Positions 35,804-44,525 of a DNA stretch of 56,756 bases are shown here, piece after piece (position 1 is the first letter of the stretch; every line of letters starts with the position of its first letter). The DNA lies in NCBI GenBank assembly GCA_902761625.1, contig CACWLH010000006.1, forward strand, positions 1-56,756. Reading direction: 5' to 3'. A program made the position numbers and the translations under genes. The stretch comes from an uncultured Erysipelotrichaceae bacterium. Lineage in GTDB: Bacteria > Bacillota_I > Bacilli_A > Erysipelotrichales > Erysipelotrichaceae. The notes beneath the pieces are model-generated. The model was not told the origin of the DNA, did no database searches, and was given only the letters and a program-made list of their open reading frames with translations.

Positions 35804-36175
35804 ATGACATACAAAGCCGGAATGATCGTGGAGGGAAGGGTGACAGGCATACAGCCTTACGGAATCTTTGTCTCCCTGGATTACAATACAAACGGTCTGA
35901 TTCATATATCCGAGATCAGCGACGGATTTGTCCGTGATATTTCGCGCTATGCCGCAATCGGCGATGTGATCAAGGTCAAGATCATCGATTTCGACCCGGC
36001 GACCAATCACGCCAAGCTTTCGCTCAAGGCAATTGCCCGCACACATTCCCGCAACCGGAAAAAGGCGGTCACCTACAAGGCATCGCTGCCGCCGATGAAA
36101 ATCGGTTTCCAGTCGATTGCCTCAAATATGAATCAATGGATCAGAGAAGCAGAAAAAGATCTCCTCAAAAAATAG
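35804..36175 (+). CDS. S1 RNA-binding domain protein (YugI/GSP13-like)
   Basis: 123 residues from ATG 35804, chosen for AGGAGA eight bases upstream. One S1 domain (about 4-75): MIVEGRVTGIQPYGIFVSLDYNTNGLIHISEISDGFVRDI and a strand with VKIIDFDPATNHAKLSLKA. A basic tail (RKKAVTYK) follows. The Bacillus relative YugI associates with ribosomes. Monocistronic, with its own promoter and a terminator that begins at its stop codon. Confidence 0.88.
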   Translation: MTYKAGMIVEGRVTGIQPYGIFVSLDYNTNGLIHISEISDGFVRDISRYAAIGDVIKVKIIDFDPATNHAKLSLKAIARTHSRNRKKAVTYKASLPPMKIGFQSIASNMNQWIREAEKDLLKK

Positions 36176-36199
36176 TCTCCCGCGGAAGGAGACTTTTCT
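36174..36199 (+). terminator. Terminator after the S1-domain gene
   Basis: AGTCTCC / GGAGACT with seven-base loop and TTTTCTTT. Confidence 0.8.
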
Positions 36200-36218
36200 T
36201 TATCCCCTGGCTGAAAAA

Positions 36219-36248
36219 TGGACAAAACCACTGATCTGGGGTTAAGAT
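36219..36248 (+). promoter_or_regulatory. Promoter of the ECF/SAM hydrolase operon
   Basis: TGGACA (36219-36224), 18-base spacer, TAAGAT (36243-36248). The leader to the first gene is about 47 bases. Confidence 0.6.
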
Positions 36249-36301
36249 TAACACGTAATGCTTTGGCATTTGAATCTGACTCAAGGGGGATTGGAAAACA
36301 T

Positions 36302-36859
36302 ATGAAGGGATTCTCAACAAAAGCGATTGTCGCCACCGGACTTGGTGCAGCGATATTCCTCGTACTGTTCATGTACGTCAAAGTTCCGTCACCGGTACCT
36401 GAAACAAATCTTCAGCTCGCCTATGGCGTGTCCGCATTCTTCGCAGCGGTTTTCGGACCGATGCCCGGCTTCCTGGTCGCATTTGTCGGCCATGCGCTTT
36501 CGGACTTCCTCACCTATGGCTCACCCTGGTGGAGCTGGGTGTTCGCTTCCGGTGTATCCGCACTGGTGATCGGCTTTGGCGCCACAAAGATCGGTACTGC
36601 GGTTGAACAGGGACGTTTCGAAAAGAGTGAAATCATCTCATTTGCAATTTATTGCGTGATTGCCAACGCCATCGCATGGCTGGTGGTCGCACCGGTGCTT
36701 GATATCGTTCTTTATTCCGAACCTGTCAAGACTGTCGTTCTGCAGGGAATCGTGGCATGGATTCTCGACTCGATCGTATCCATCGTGATCGGCGGAATCC
36801 TTCTGAAGGCATACGCTTCCACCAAAACAGGAGAAGGCAGCCTTAAAAAGAACGGCTGA
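36302..36859 (+). CDS. ECF transporter S component (UPF0397 family)
   Basis: 185 residues from ATG 36302 (AAGGGGG upstream, spacing about 12; the longer frame crosses the promoter). Five to six hydrophobic helices; opening MKGFSTKAIVATGLGAAIFLVLF and the segment GPMPGFLVAFVGHALSDFLTYGSPWWSWVF are typical of UPF0397. As an S component it would bind the substrate and dock on EcfA/EcfT. First gene of a five-gene operon that ends with two SAM hydrolase-family genes. Substrate unknown; vitamins or SAM/methionine-related compounds are inferences. Confidence 0.87.
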   Translation: MKGFSTKAIVATGLGAAIFLVLFMYVKVPSPVPETNLQLAYGVSAFFAAVFGPMPGFLVAFVGHALSDFLTYGSPWWSWVFASGVSALVIGFGATKIGTAVEQGRFEKSEIISFAIYCVIANAIAWLVVAPVLDIVLYSEPVKTVVLQGIVAWILDSIVSIVIGGILLKAYASTKTGEGSLKKNG

Positions 36860-36926
36860 GCAGAGGTTTTTCAGGGGAAGCGGATGCTTCCCCTTTGTTG
36901 TTTTTTAATGTATGGAGACACAGCTG

Positions 36927-38660
36927 ATGAATGATGAAATGATTGTTTTCAAAGATTTCGGATTTCAGTATTTTGAGCAGAGTGAACCGACTCTGCATCA
37001 TATCAATCTGACCATCCGCAAAGGAGAAAAAATACTGATCGCAGGCCCGAGCGGCAGCGGCAAGAGCACGCTTGGCAACTGCATCAACGGCCTGATCCCT
37101 TTTGCCCATAAAGGAAAGATCACCGGATCGCTTACGGTGGCGGGAATTGAAACAAAGAATTCCTCGCTGTTTGAGCTTTCCTCAAAGGTCGGCACCGTGC
37201 TTCAGGACAGCGACGGCCAGTTCATCGGGCTCAATGTTGCTGAAGATATCGCCTTCGCTCTGGAAAATGACTGCATTGAACAGAAGGAAATGATTGAACG
37301 GGTCAGAAAGACCGCGGAGATGGTCGGCATGGACACCCATCTTGCCAAGGATCCCCACCGCTGCTCAGGCGGACAGAAACAGAGAGTTTCGCTGGCCGGG
37401 GTCATGGTGGATGATGTGGATATTCTTCTGTTTGATGAACCGCTTGCCAATCTTGATCCGAAAACAGGCAAGACCGCGATCGAGCTGATTGATGAAATTG
37501 CCGCATCGGGCAAAACCATTGTCATCATTGAACATCGTCTGGAAGATGTTCTGCATCGTCATGTGGACCGGATTGTTCTGGTCAATGACGGCAGAATCAT
37601 CATGGATGACACCCCGGACAACGTGCTGGCAGCCAATATCCTGACCTCCTACGGGATCCGTGAGCCGCTTTATCTCAAAGCCGCAAGATATGCGGGCTGT
37701 GAAATCACGGCGGATATGAAGCCGGCTTCAATCGAAACCATTGACACGGAAAAGCTCCGTTCCCCTCTGAAATACTGGTTTGAGGAAAACAAGGGCAGAT
37801 ATGATGCGAAAGAGCGGAAGGAAATGCTTGAAGTGAAAAATATTTCCTTCTCTTATGACGGAGTCAAACCCACCCTTGATGGGATCAATCTGACAATCCA
37901 TGAGGGCGAAATGCTCAGCATCGTCGGAAAAAACGGTGCGGGCAAGACAACTCTTTCCTCCATTCTGTGCGGATTCATCAAACCGGATGAGGGAAGTGTG
38001 CTCATGTACGGAGAGGATCTTTCAAAATATTCGATCAGCGAAAGGGCAGAGTATATCGGCATTGTCATGCAGAATCCGAATCAGATGATTTCCAAGACGA
38101 TGATCTTTGATGAAATCGCCCTCGGACTCAGAATCCGCAATGTGGACGAAAAGGAAATTGAGAAAAAGGTAGATGAGGTGCTGAAGATCTGCGGCCTTTA
38201 TGAATTCCGTTCATGGCCGATCAGTGCGCTTTCCTTCGGACAGAAGAAGCGTGTCACCATCGCTTCGATTCTGGTATTGAACCCGAAGATTCTCATCCTT
38301 GATGAGCCGACCGCGGGACAGGATTATTATCACTATTCCGAGATTATGGAGTTCCTGAAGAGACTCAATGAGCAGGGACAGACAATCATCCTGATCACCC
38401 ATGACATGCATCTGATGCTGGAATATACCGAACGGGCGGTGGTGCTAAGCGACGCGAAGCTGCTCGCGGATGAAAAATCCTATCAGGTATTATGCGATCC
38501 GGATCTGACACAGCGGGCAAATCTGCGTGAGACATCATTGTTTGAACTGGCTGAAAAAACCGGATTCTCTGATCCGGAGGCCTTTGTGGAATGCTTTATT
38601 CATTATGACAGGAGGATGAGAGCAGATGAAAATCAGAACGTTCTCTTACAGTCAGCTTGA
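36927..38660 (+). CDS. ECF transporter ATPase with two fused nucleotide-binding domains
   Basis: 577 residues from ATG 36927 (GGAG nine bases upstream). EcfA1-EcfA2 type fusion. The first domain has Walker A GPSGSGKST, signature CSGGQKQR and DEPLANLD. The second has GKNGAGKTT, an altered signature LSFGQKKR and DEPTAGQD. A linker of about 40 residues joins them near residue 250-290. It powers the S component upstream with the EcfT encoded next, which it overlaps by 35 bases. Confidence 0.92.
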   Translation: MNDEMIVFKDFGFQYFEQSEPTLHHINLTIRKGEKILIAGPSGSGKSTLGNCINGLIPFAHKGKITGSLTVAGIETKNSSLFELSSKVGTVLQDSDGQFIGLNVAEDIAFALENDCIEQKEMIERVRKTAEMVGMDTHLAKDPHRCSGGQKQRVSLAGVMVDDVDILLFDEPLANLDPKTGKTAIELIDEIAASGKTIVIIEHRLEDVLHRHVDRIVLVNDGRIIMDDTPDNVLAANILTSYGIREPLYLKAARYAGCEITADMKPASIETIDTEKLRSPLKYWFEENKGRYDAKERKEMLEVKNISFSYDGVKPTLDGINLTIHEGEMLSIVGKNGAGKTTLSSILCGFIKPDEGSVLMYGEDLSKYSISERAEYIGIVMQNPNQMISKTMIFDEIALGLRIRNVDEKEIEKKVDEVLKICGLYEFRSWPISALSFGQKKRVTIASILVLNPKILILDEPTAGQDYYHYSEIMEFLKRLNEQGQTIILITHDMHLMLEYTERAVVLSDAKLLADEKSYQVLCDPDLTQRANLRETSLFELAEKTGFSDPEAFVECFIHYDRRMRADENQNVLLQSA

Positions 38661-39459
38661 TACCTTTGTGCACCGGCTTTCCGGTCTTTCCAAGCTGGTC
38701 TGCTTCCTGTTGTTGACTAGCGCGATCATGCTGACATATGACATCCGGATCATTCTGGGGATCATGATCCTCTCCTTTGCAATGATGCGGGTGGCGAAGA
38801 TCCGCTATTCCCAGATCCGTCTGATGCTCATTTATGTCATGGCATTTCTGGTGGTCAATTTCTTTCTGACCTATGTGTTTGAACCTGAATACGGAGTTCA
38901 GATTTACGGCACAAAGCATGTGCTCTTCAGCTTTGGCGGATCCTATACCGTAACGCAGGAACAGCTGTTTTATCAGTTCACGAAGCTGTTCAAATATCTT
39001 TCGGTGATTCCGCTTGGCATCATATTCGTGCTGACCACCAATCCGAGTGAATTCGCGTCCAGTCTCAATGGCGTCGGCGTGAGTTACAAGATCTGTACGG
39101 CGCTTTCCCTGACCCTGCGCTATTTCCCGGATGTGGCGGATGATTACAACACGATTGCCCTTGCCCAGCAGGCAAGAGGCGTGGAGATGAGTTCCAAGGC
39201 GAAGATGACGGAACGTCTGAAGAGAAGCGCATCCATCCTGATTCCGCTGATCATGACAACCATGGACCGGATAGAACTGATTTCAAACGCCATGGATCTG
39301 CGCGGCTATGGGAAACACCGCAAGCGCACCTGGTATGCGAGAAAGCCGCTGAAAAAGGCGGATTACATTTCCATGGCGGTGAGTCTGGCGGTTCTGGTAT
39401 TCACGCTTTATGTGCGTCTTTGCATCAATCACAGCATCTATTACAATCCGTTCATCTGA
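38626..39459 (+). CDS. ECF transporter transmembrane component EcfT
   Basis: 277 residues. Five or more helices, with the two coupling-helix regions that end in Ala-Arg-Gly type motifs: AQQARGVEM and NAMDLRGYGKH. It scaffolds the S component and the ATPase pair. ATG 38626 lies inside the ATPase gene with RBS GGAGG. A full S-AA-T set is therefore encoded together. Confidence 0.9.
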   Translation: MKIRTFSYSQLDTFVHRLSGLSKLVCFLLLTSAIMLTYDIRIILGIMILSFAMMRVAKIRYSQIRLMLIYVMAFLVVNFFLTYVFEPEYGVQIYGTKHVLFSFGGSYTVTQEQLFYQFTKLFKYLSVIPLGIIFVLTTNPSEFASSLNGVGVSYKICTALSLTLRYFPDVADDYNTIALAQQARGVEMSSKAKMTERLKRSASILIPLIMTTMDRIELISNAMDLRGYGKHRKRTWYARKPLKKADYISMAVSLAVLVFTLYVRLCINHSIYYNPFI

Positions 39460-39474
39460 AAAGAGAGGCAATAT

Positions 39475-40335
39475 ATGAAATACGAAGTTTTACCGGTTCT
39501 GGTCTTTCAGACAGACTGGACATTCAAAGAAGGCGCGGTGGCGTCCACATACGGGGTTGTGCGCAGTGTCAGCCGTGACGTTGAAATCTTTACTGCAACC
39601 CATGAAATTCCGCAGTTTGACATCTGGAGCGCTTCCTACCGCCTTCATCAATATGTCAGCTTCTGGCCCAGAGGCACTGTCTTTGTGTCAGTGGTTGATC
39701 CGGGTGTGGGCACGGACAGAAAGGCCTGTGTCGCATTGACAAAGGACGGTTATTATATCGTGACTCCGGATAACGGCGCCCTGACTCATCTGGCGGCGAC
39801 ATCGGGCATCGAGGAAGTGCGCGAAATCGATGAGACAGTGAACAGGTTAAGAAGAACGGAAGGAACCTCCGTTTTCCATGGCCGCGATCTCTTCGGCTTC
39901 TGCGCCGCCAAACTGGCAGCCGGCATCATCAGCTATGAGGAGGTCGGACCTGCCTATGATGTGAATGAAATCGTAAAGCTGCCCGTTCATCAGCCTGTAT
40001 GCGGCGAATGCTTTGCGGAAGGTATCATTGAAATCGATGATCCGAATTTCGGCAACCTGTGGACAAATATTCCGACCGGAAAGCTCTTTGAGGCAGGCTT
40101 TGCATATGGCGATGATATCCATGTCACTCTCAGGCACAATGACGAGGTGATCTATGATCGCAATACCCGCTTTGACACGGTGTTCGGCACAGTCGCAAAA
40201 GGGGAGCCTGTCATTTACAACAATGAGCTCATGAATGCCTCACTGGCAGTGAATCAGGGAAGTTTCCTCAGCCGGTATTCTTCCGGTTTCGGACCAGAAT
40301 ACACCATCCGTTTTGAAAAGAAAAAGGAAGACTGA
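39475..40335 (+). CDS. SAM hydrolase / SAM hydroxide adenosyltransferase, copy 1
   Basis: 286 residues, the length of the DUF62 family related to fluorinase and chlorinase. Members without halide specificity cleave SAM with water into adenosine and methionine. The family triad can be placed: Asp in VVDPGVG, Arg in GTDRKA and His in FHGRDLF. Opening FQTDWTFKEGAVASTYGV. RBS AGAGAGG, 15 bases after ecfT. Next to a diverged second copy. Confidence 0.87.
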   Translation: MKYEVLPVLVFQTDWTFKEGAVASTYGVVRSVSRDVEIFTATHEIPQFDIWSASYRLHQYVSFWPRGTVFVSVVDPGVGTDRKACVALTKDGYYIVTPDNGALTHLAATSGIEEVREIDETVNRLRRTEGTSVFHGRDLFGFCAAKLAAGIISYEEVGPAYDVNEIVKLPVHQPVCGECFAEGIIEIDDPNFGNLWTNIPTGKLFEAGFAYGDDIHVTLRHNDEVIYDRNTRFDTVFGTVAKGEPVIYNNELMNASLAVNQGSFLSRYSSGFGPEYTIRFEKKKED

Positions 40336-40337
40336 AT

Positions 40338-41180
40338 ATGAACGGCATGATTGTTTTCCAGAGTGATTTCGGCTATTCCGACGGTGCGGTGGCCGCCATG
40401 TATGGGGTGGCGCTGAGCGTGGATGATCAGCTGAGAACGTTCAATCTGACCCATGACATCCCGCCCTTTGACACCTTTGAAGCTTCTTACCGCTTATTGC
40501 AGGCAGTGCCTTTCTGGCCGGCAGGAACGATCTTTGTGTCAGTGGTTGACCCGGGTGTGGGCAGTGAAAGACACGCGGTGGCGGCGGAAACGGTCAAAGG
40601 ACAGTTCATTGTCACACCGGACAACGGCACCCTTTCCCATATCAGCAGGGCGCTTGGCATCCGCAGTGTGCGCATGATTGATGACAGTGTTTACCGCCGT
40701 GCCGGAAGCCAATGGTCCTCCACATTTCACGGCCGTGATATCTTCGCTTATACAGCCGCATTGCTGGCAAGCGGACAGGTCAGCTATGAGGAAATCGGAC
40801 CTGAGATCGATCCGGCTGAACTGGTCATGTTTGAGGGTATGTTCCCGAGCTTTGAAAACGGCGAGATTCACGGCACCATCGAAACCCTCGATGTGCGCTT
40901 TGGCAGTCTCTGGACAAACATCTCCACAGAGTTTTTTGGAAAGCTCGGGGTGAAACCCGGCGAGGACGTGGATGTGTCCGTGTATAAAGAAAAAACAAGG
41001 GTGTACCACTCCTTTGTGGCATACGGAAAAACATTTGCCGATGTCGAAATCGGTGAGCCGCTGCTTTATGTCAATTCGATGAATCACATCGGACTGGCCA
41101 TCAACCAGGGCAATTTCGCCGGGGCATACAACATCGGCACCCGCGATCCGTGGCGCATTGTACTGAAGAAAATCAGATAA
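40338..41180 (+). CDS. SAM hydrolase / SAM hydroxide adenosyltransferase, copy 2
   Basis: 280 residues, two bases after copy 1. Same fold and motifs: FQSDFGYSDGAVAAMYGV, VVDPGVGSERHA, FHGRDIF and a C-terminal NQGNFA. The two copies are clearly related but differ widely, so the duplication is old and both triads are preserved. Either two substrates or a heteromeric enzyme is possible (the family forms trimers). Last gene of the operon. Confidence 0.87.
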   Translation: MNGMIVFQSDFGYSDGAVAAMYGVALSVDDQLRTFNLTHDIPPFDTFEASYRLLQAVPFWPAGTIFVSVVDPGVGSERHAVAAETVKGQFIVTPDNGTLSHISRALGIRSVRMIDDSVYRRAGSQWSSTFHGRDIFAYTAALLASGQVSYEEIGPEIDPAELVMFEGMFPSFENGEIHGTIETLDVRFGSLWTNISTEFFGKLGVKPGEDVDVSVYKEKTRVYHSFVAYGKTFADVEIGEPLLYVNSMNHIGLAINQGNFAGAYNIGTRDPWRIVLKKIR

Positions 41181-41183
41181 CAG

Positions 41184-41230
41184 AAAAAGCATTGTCGCGC
41201 TCATTCAATGAACGAAGAACAATGCTTTTT
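41184..41230. terminator. Bidirectional terminator between convergent operons
   Basis: AAAAAGCATTGT / ACAATGCTTTTT perfect 12-bp outer stem (41184-41195 and 41219-41230). It ends the SAM hydrolase operon and the minus-strand cobalt operon. Confidence 0.9.
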
Positions 41231-41240
41231 GGCTGCCTGA

Positions 41241-41702
41241 TTACTTTAATCCGAATTCAGCACGCAGGGCGTCATAGCGCTGCTGTTCCTTTGCCTTGAT
41301 GGGCTTGGAGAGATCGTTGAAACAATGATGGATCACATCCGCGTCCTTGAGCACCTCATCATAAGCGGAGTCAACGACTTCCTTGTCATCATGATGATAG
41401 ATCATCGAGCAGATGCATGCGGTTTCCTCTTCGCTTGTCTGATTGAGCTCTGCCAGGATTTCTTCCGCAAGCTTTGCGCCTTTGTGGGCATGGTCATCAT
41501 AGGAGCCGGACAGATACGCGTGCATGTCATGCAGCATCGCCGCCATCGTGCATAATTCCTGATCCAGTCCGCGCTTTTCAGCGATCAAAGTCGCAGCCAG
41601 TGAAACGCCATACAGATGTACCGTGGCGGAAATCCGTTTTGCGTCATCGATTGTCTTCAGTTTTTCATCCACAAGAGCTCTGAGATCTTTCAGTCTTCCC
41701 AT
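41241..41702 (-). CDS. HD domain protein (predicted phosphohydrolase)
   Basis: 153 residues from ATG 41702 (AAAGGAG eight bases upstream). HD-type metal ligands: the His of VHLYGVSLAATLIAEK, the LHDM of the core, and later YHHDD and an Asp in LKDADVIHH. Probably a nucleotide or phosphate-ester hydrolase; the substrate is unknown. 28 bases after cbiO on the same strand, so probably part of the cobalt operon, without an obvious functional link. Confidence 0.85.
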   Translation of the reverse strand: MGRLKDLRALVDEKLKTIDDAKRISATVHLYGVSLAATLIAEKRGLDQELCTMAAMLHDMHAYLSGSYDDHAHKGAKLAEEILAELNQTSEEETACICSMIYHHDDKEVVDSAYDEVLKDADVIHHCFNDLSKPIKAKEQQRYDALRAEFGLK

Positions 41703-41730
41703 ATGATTCACTCCTTTATCTTCAACAATA

Positions 41731-42462
41731 TTATAAGTGCTCATTCATTCTGGAAAAAGACAGGGGAAGCTCCATGGAGTGTGTTTCGAGCAATTCACGG
41801 TCTTTGAGGATTTCTTCGGCAGTGCTGTCTTTGATGATTCTGCCCTCATCAATCAGGATGACTCTGGAACAGGTATCAAGAATCATATCGAGATCATGCG
41901 AGGTGATGATCCGTGTCTGTTTCAGTGAGCGGATGGTGTTGATGATCATCCTTCTGTTCTTCGGATCAAGAGCGCTGGTCGGCTCATCCATCAGCAGCAC
42001 CGAAGGTTCCATGGCAAGCACCGTGGCAATTGCCGCCATGCGTTTTTCACCGCCTGAGATACGGTGGTTGTAACGGTCTTTCAGATATGAGATATGCAGT
42101 GTGTCCAGCACTTCCGAAACCTTCTGGTCCGCATCCTCACGCTTCATACCGTAATTGAGAAGACCGAACAGCATGTCATCATGAACGGTGGGCATGAACA
42201 TCTGGCTGTCAGAATTCTGCAGAACAAAACCGAGCTTTCTTCTGATTTCAGCCAGGGTGTCCTGCGTGACCGGCGTGCCGTCCACAATCACGCTGCCGCT
42301 GCCGTCCAAAAGACCGAGCATCACTTTCATCAGGGTGGACTTGCCGGCTCCGTTGGCACCGATGAGACCGATGCATTCGCCATCCTGTGCGGTAAAGCTG
42401 ATGTCTTTGAGGACGGGATTGTCCTTCTCATATGCAAATGTCAGATTTCTGATTTCAATCAT
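41731..42462 (-). CDS. cbiO: Cobalt/nickel ECF transporter ATPase CbiO
   Basis: 243 residues. Single NBD with Walker A GANGAGKST, Q-loop LQNSDSQMF, signature ISGGEKRM, LLMDEPTSALD and the SHDLD H-loop. Follows cbiQ by four bases and cbiMN further upstream. Energises metal uptake. Confidence 0.93.
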   Translation of the reverse strand: MIEIRNLTFAYEKDNPVLKDISFTAQDGECIGLIGANGAGKSTLMKVMLGLLDGSGSVIVDGTPVTQDTLAEIRRKLGFVLQNSDSQMFMPTVHDDMLFGLLNYGMKREDADQKVSEVLDTLHISYLKDRYNHRISGGEKRMAAIATVLAMEPSVLLMDEPTSALDPKNRRMIINTIRSLKQTRIITSHDLDMILDTCSRVILIDEGRIIKDSTAEEILKDRELLETHSMELPLSFSRMNEHL

Positions 42463-42466
42463 GGCC

Positions 42467-43270
42467 TTACCTCACAAACAGATTTCCGATCAGTACCGGA
42501 AGATTCACAAAACGCAATACAAGGAACAAAGCAATACACACCAGCGCGTAAATCAATGAGGACACGCTTTTTTCTGAGGCACGTGTTTCAGGAAACTCTC
42601 CGTTGAACCCTCTTAACAGCATTGCCGCATACAGCTCTTTCGCCCGGTCCATGGACCGCAACAGAAGCTGCCCCAGGAAGGATCCCCATGCCTCAAAGGC
42701 GATTCCTTTCTGGCCCGGCGCCCGCAGATGATAGGCATCCGACATGACCCCAACTTCTTCGGTCAGTACGGAGATATACCGGCATGTCAGCATGAACACG
42801 GTGACCAGAAGAGAAGGGATGTGAATTCTGCGCATGGCGGCGCAAAGATCATCGATTCTTGTTGTGCTGACCAGCAGGAAGGATGCGCATAAGCATAGCA
42901 TTCCCTTGATCAGCAGCGTCACAAAGGAAACCGTTCCGCCGGATATATTGATGCCGCCGATCACCAGCATTGTTTCCTGATCAAAAAAGGGATTGAAGAT
43001 GCCGATGAAGGCAATCAGCGGAATGATATATCTCATTTTGTAAACGCATGTTTTAAAGGAGATGCCGCTAAGCTGAAACAGGAAATACGGATAGAGCGCC
43101 ATCATCAGAACGCCGCTGAGATCATACTTTCCGAATGACATGACAATGACAATAAAAGAAACCGTGACGGCAAGCTTGCTCAAAGCAGAAAAACGATGAA
43201 CCGGCGAGTTCATCGCAGCCAGCTCATCCATTTCCTTTAATTCATGCAATGCCTGTTCAGCACGGTTCAT
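42467..43270 (-). CDS. cbiQ: Cobalt/nickel ECF transporter permease CbiQ
   Basis: 267 residues from ATG 43270 (GGAG upstream; the longer frame has no ribosome site). Several helices, an SPVHRFSALSKLAVTVSFI opening typical of CbiQ, and coupling motifs near SDAYHLRAPGQK and AAMLLRGFNGEF. Between cbiMN and cbiO. Confidence 0.9.
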   Translation of the reverse strand: MNRAEQALHELKEMDELAAMNSPVHRFSALSKLAVTVSFIVIVMSFGKYDLSGVLMMALYPYFLFQLSGISFKTCVYKMRYIIPLIAFIGIFNPFFDQETMLVIGGINISGGTVSFVTLLIKGMLCLCASFLLVSTTRIDDLCAAMRRIHIPSLLVTVFMLTCRYISVLTEEVGVMSDAYHLRAPGQKGIAFEAWGSFLGQLLLRSMDRAKELYAAMLLRGFNGEFPETRASEKSVSSLIYALVCIALFLVLRFVNLPVLIGNLFVR

Positions 43271-43287
43271 AGCTTCTCCATATGATG

Positions 43288-43314
43288 ACAGGAGCACCAA
43301 GCAGGTGCTCCTGT
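43288..43314 (-). other. Strong hairpin between cbiMN and cbiQ
   Basis: Perfect 11-bp stem ACAGGAGCACC / GGTGCTCCTGT with a five-base loop and no T-run. It sits 17 bases before the cbiQ start and probably affects mRNA processing or relative expression. Confidence 0.6.
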
Positions 43315-43327
43315 ATGATTCTGTCGC

Positions 43328-44377
43328 TTATGCGGATTTATTGCGGAAGAAACGCCCGGCGGCTGAGATGCCGACGGCAATCAATGCGACGATGCCGCAT
43401 CCGATGAGACCCGAAACGCTTGTGCCGGCTGCGCTTTCGCTGTCCTTGAAGGCGTAGTCAGGCAGGAATGAGGTGCTTTCCTGAATGGAGGAAGCCGTAT
43501 CGGCCGCGGAAGAGCTGACACCGAAGTTTTCCTCATCCAGCGCCATGTTTGACGCATATCCTTCTTCGGCATTTCCGAAGAGCGCCCATTCCAGTCCATC
43601 CGGATTGGAACTTGCGAACAGTGAGAAGAGACCGCCGGTTACCAGGGCCAGGATGCCAAGGCACATCAGCACCTGTTTCAATGAGAACTTTGTATCAGAG
43701 GAAGCCGGATTCACATTCTGAATCAGCTCCGGACGGGTTTCATAAACGAAGCAGAGCACCGCCGCGGTGATCAGACCTTCGATCAGTCCGATCGCCAGAT
43801 GAATCGGCTGCATCAGTCCTGCAAATGCGCCGAAGGGCAGTTCGGTGATGCCCGATGCGCTTGTTTCAAGCACAACCGAGAAGGCACCCAGCTGCAGTGT
43901 GATAACGCACCCAAGAATTGAAGCCAGAATGATCTTTGCGCGGGTTCCGGCTTTTTCTCCCATACCGCTGAACAGCCTGCTGTTCATGATCGGCCGCCAT
44001 ATGAAGTATGAACCGATGAAACATCCGTAGAATGCCATGTTCCATATGTTGGCTCCAAGTGCCATCAGACCGCCGTCTGCGAAGAAGAGACATTGGGTTG
44101 CAAGCACCACGATCATCGAGAGGAATCCCGCCTCCGGGCCAAGCAAAGCACTCAGCAGCATTCCTCCGCAGAGATGCCCGGAGGAGCCGGTTCCCGGAAT
44201 TGTATAGTTGATCATCTGACCCGCAAAGACCAGCGCTGCCGAAACAGCCATGACCGGAATCTTTTCACTCTGATTCTCTTTGCGGACTCTGGAAATAGAA
44301 TAAACCGCTGCCGCGCCTGAGGCGGCAGCCATCACGCCGGCTACCTCAGGTGCCAGCAGAGCATCTGCCATATGCAT
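43328..44377 (-). CDS. cbiM: Cobalt/nickel ECF S component CbiM fused to a CbiN/PDGLE-like domain
   Basis: 349 residues from ATG 44377 with AGGAG eight bases upstream. The start is confirmed by the protein: MHMADALLAP places His at position 2, which binds the metal in CbiM/NikM. GTGSSGHLCGGML near 62-75 supplies the second conserved His. After about residue 235 a second module with SSNPDGLEWALFG (PDGLE motif, as in NikMN/CbiN) and a last helix follow. The longer open frame runs into the tetR promoter and is rejected. First gene of cbiMN-cbiQ-cbiO. Cobalt versus nickel cannot be decided. Confidence 0.92.
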   Translation of the reverse strand: MHMADALLAPEVAGVMAAASGAAAVYSISRVRKENQSEKIPVMAVSAALVFAGQMINYTIPGTGSSGHLCGGMLLSALLGPEAGFLSMIVVLATQCLFFADGGLMALGANIWNMAFYGCFIGSYFIWRPIMNSRLFSGMGEKAGTRAKIILASILGCVITLQLGAFSVVLETSASGITELPFGAFAGLMQPIHLAIGLIEGLITAAVLCFVYETRPELIQNVNPASSDTKFSLKQVLMCLGILALVTGGLFSLFASSNPDGLEWALFGNAEEGYASNMALDEENFGVSSSAADTASSIQESTSFLPDYAFKDSESAAGTSVSGLIGCGIVALIAVGISAAGRFFRNKSA

Positions 44378-44454
44378 ATGAAAAACTCCTTTGCTGTCTG
44401 AAATTTTATCATCTGTCAAAAGATGGCGTAAGCCTCCATGGGGGTTAAAAGATG

Positions 44455-44484
44455 TGGACATGATGGTGAACATATTTATATAAT
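44455..44484 (+). promoter_or_regulatory. tetR promoter
   Basis: TGGACA (44455-44460), 18-base spacer, TATAAT (44479-44484). The -10 lies inside the palindrome 44469-44489. Confidence 0.65.
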
Positions 44485-44489
44485 ATGTT
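44469..44489. promoter_or_regulatory. Perfect palindrome, probable TetR operator
   Basis: AACATATT-TATAT-AATATGTT is an 8-bp inverted repeat with a five-base centre. It covers the -10 of tetR and, on the other strand, the -10 TATAAA (44480-44475) of a cbiM promoter with -35 TTGTTA (44502-44497). Confidence 0.65.
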
Positions 44490-44502
44490 TTATAGTTAAC
44501 AA
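44475..44502 (-). promoter_or_regulatory. cbiMN-Q-O promoter
   Basis: Minus strand TTGTTA, 16-base spacer, TATAAA; overlaps the operator and tetR promoter. Confidence 0.5.
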
Positions 44503-44525
44503 TTTTGAGGATTGATGTAAAGGAT

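Noticed and set aside
36205..36270. Fragmentary likeness to a TPP riboswitch (GCTGA then CTGATCTGG) upstream of the ECF operon
   Set aside because: The 5' GGGGTGC element, the GAGA of the pyrimidine sensor and the 3' CGTAGGGA are missing, and the stretch overlaps a better promoter (TGGACA-18-TAAGAT). A TPP model search would settle it.
44377..44455. Cobalamin or NiCo riboswitch before cbiM
   Set aside because: The leader is under 100 bases and lacks the B12 box and the NiCo four-way junction pattern.
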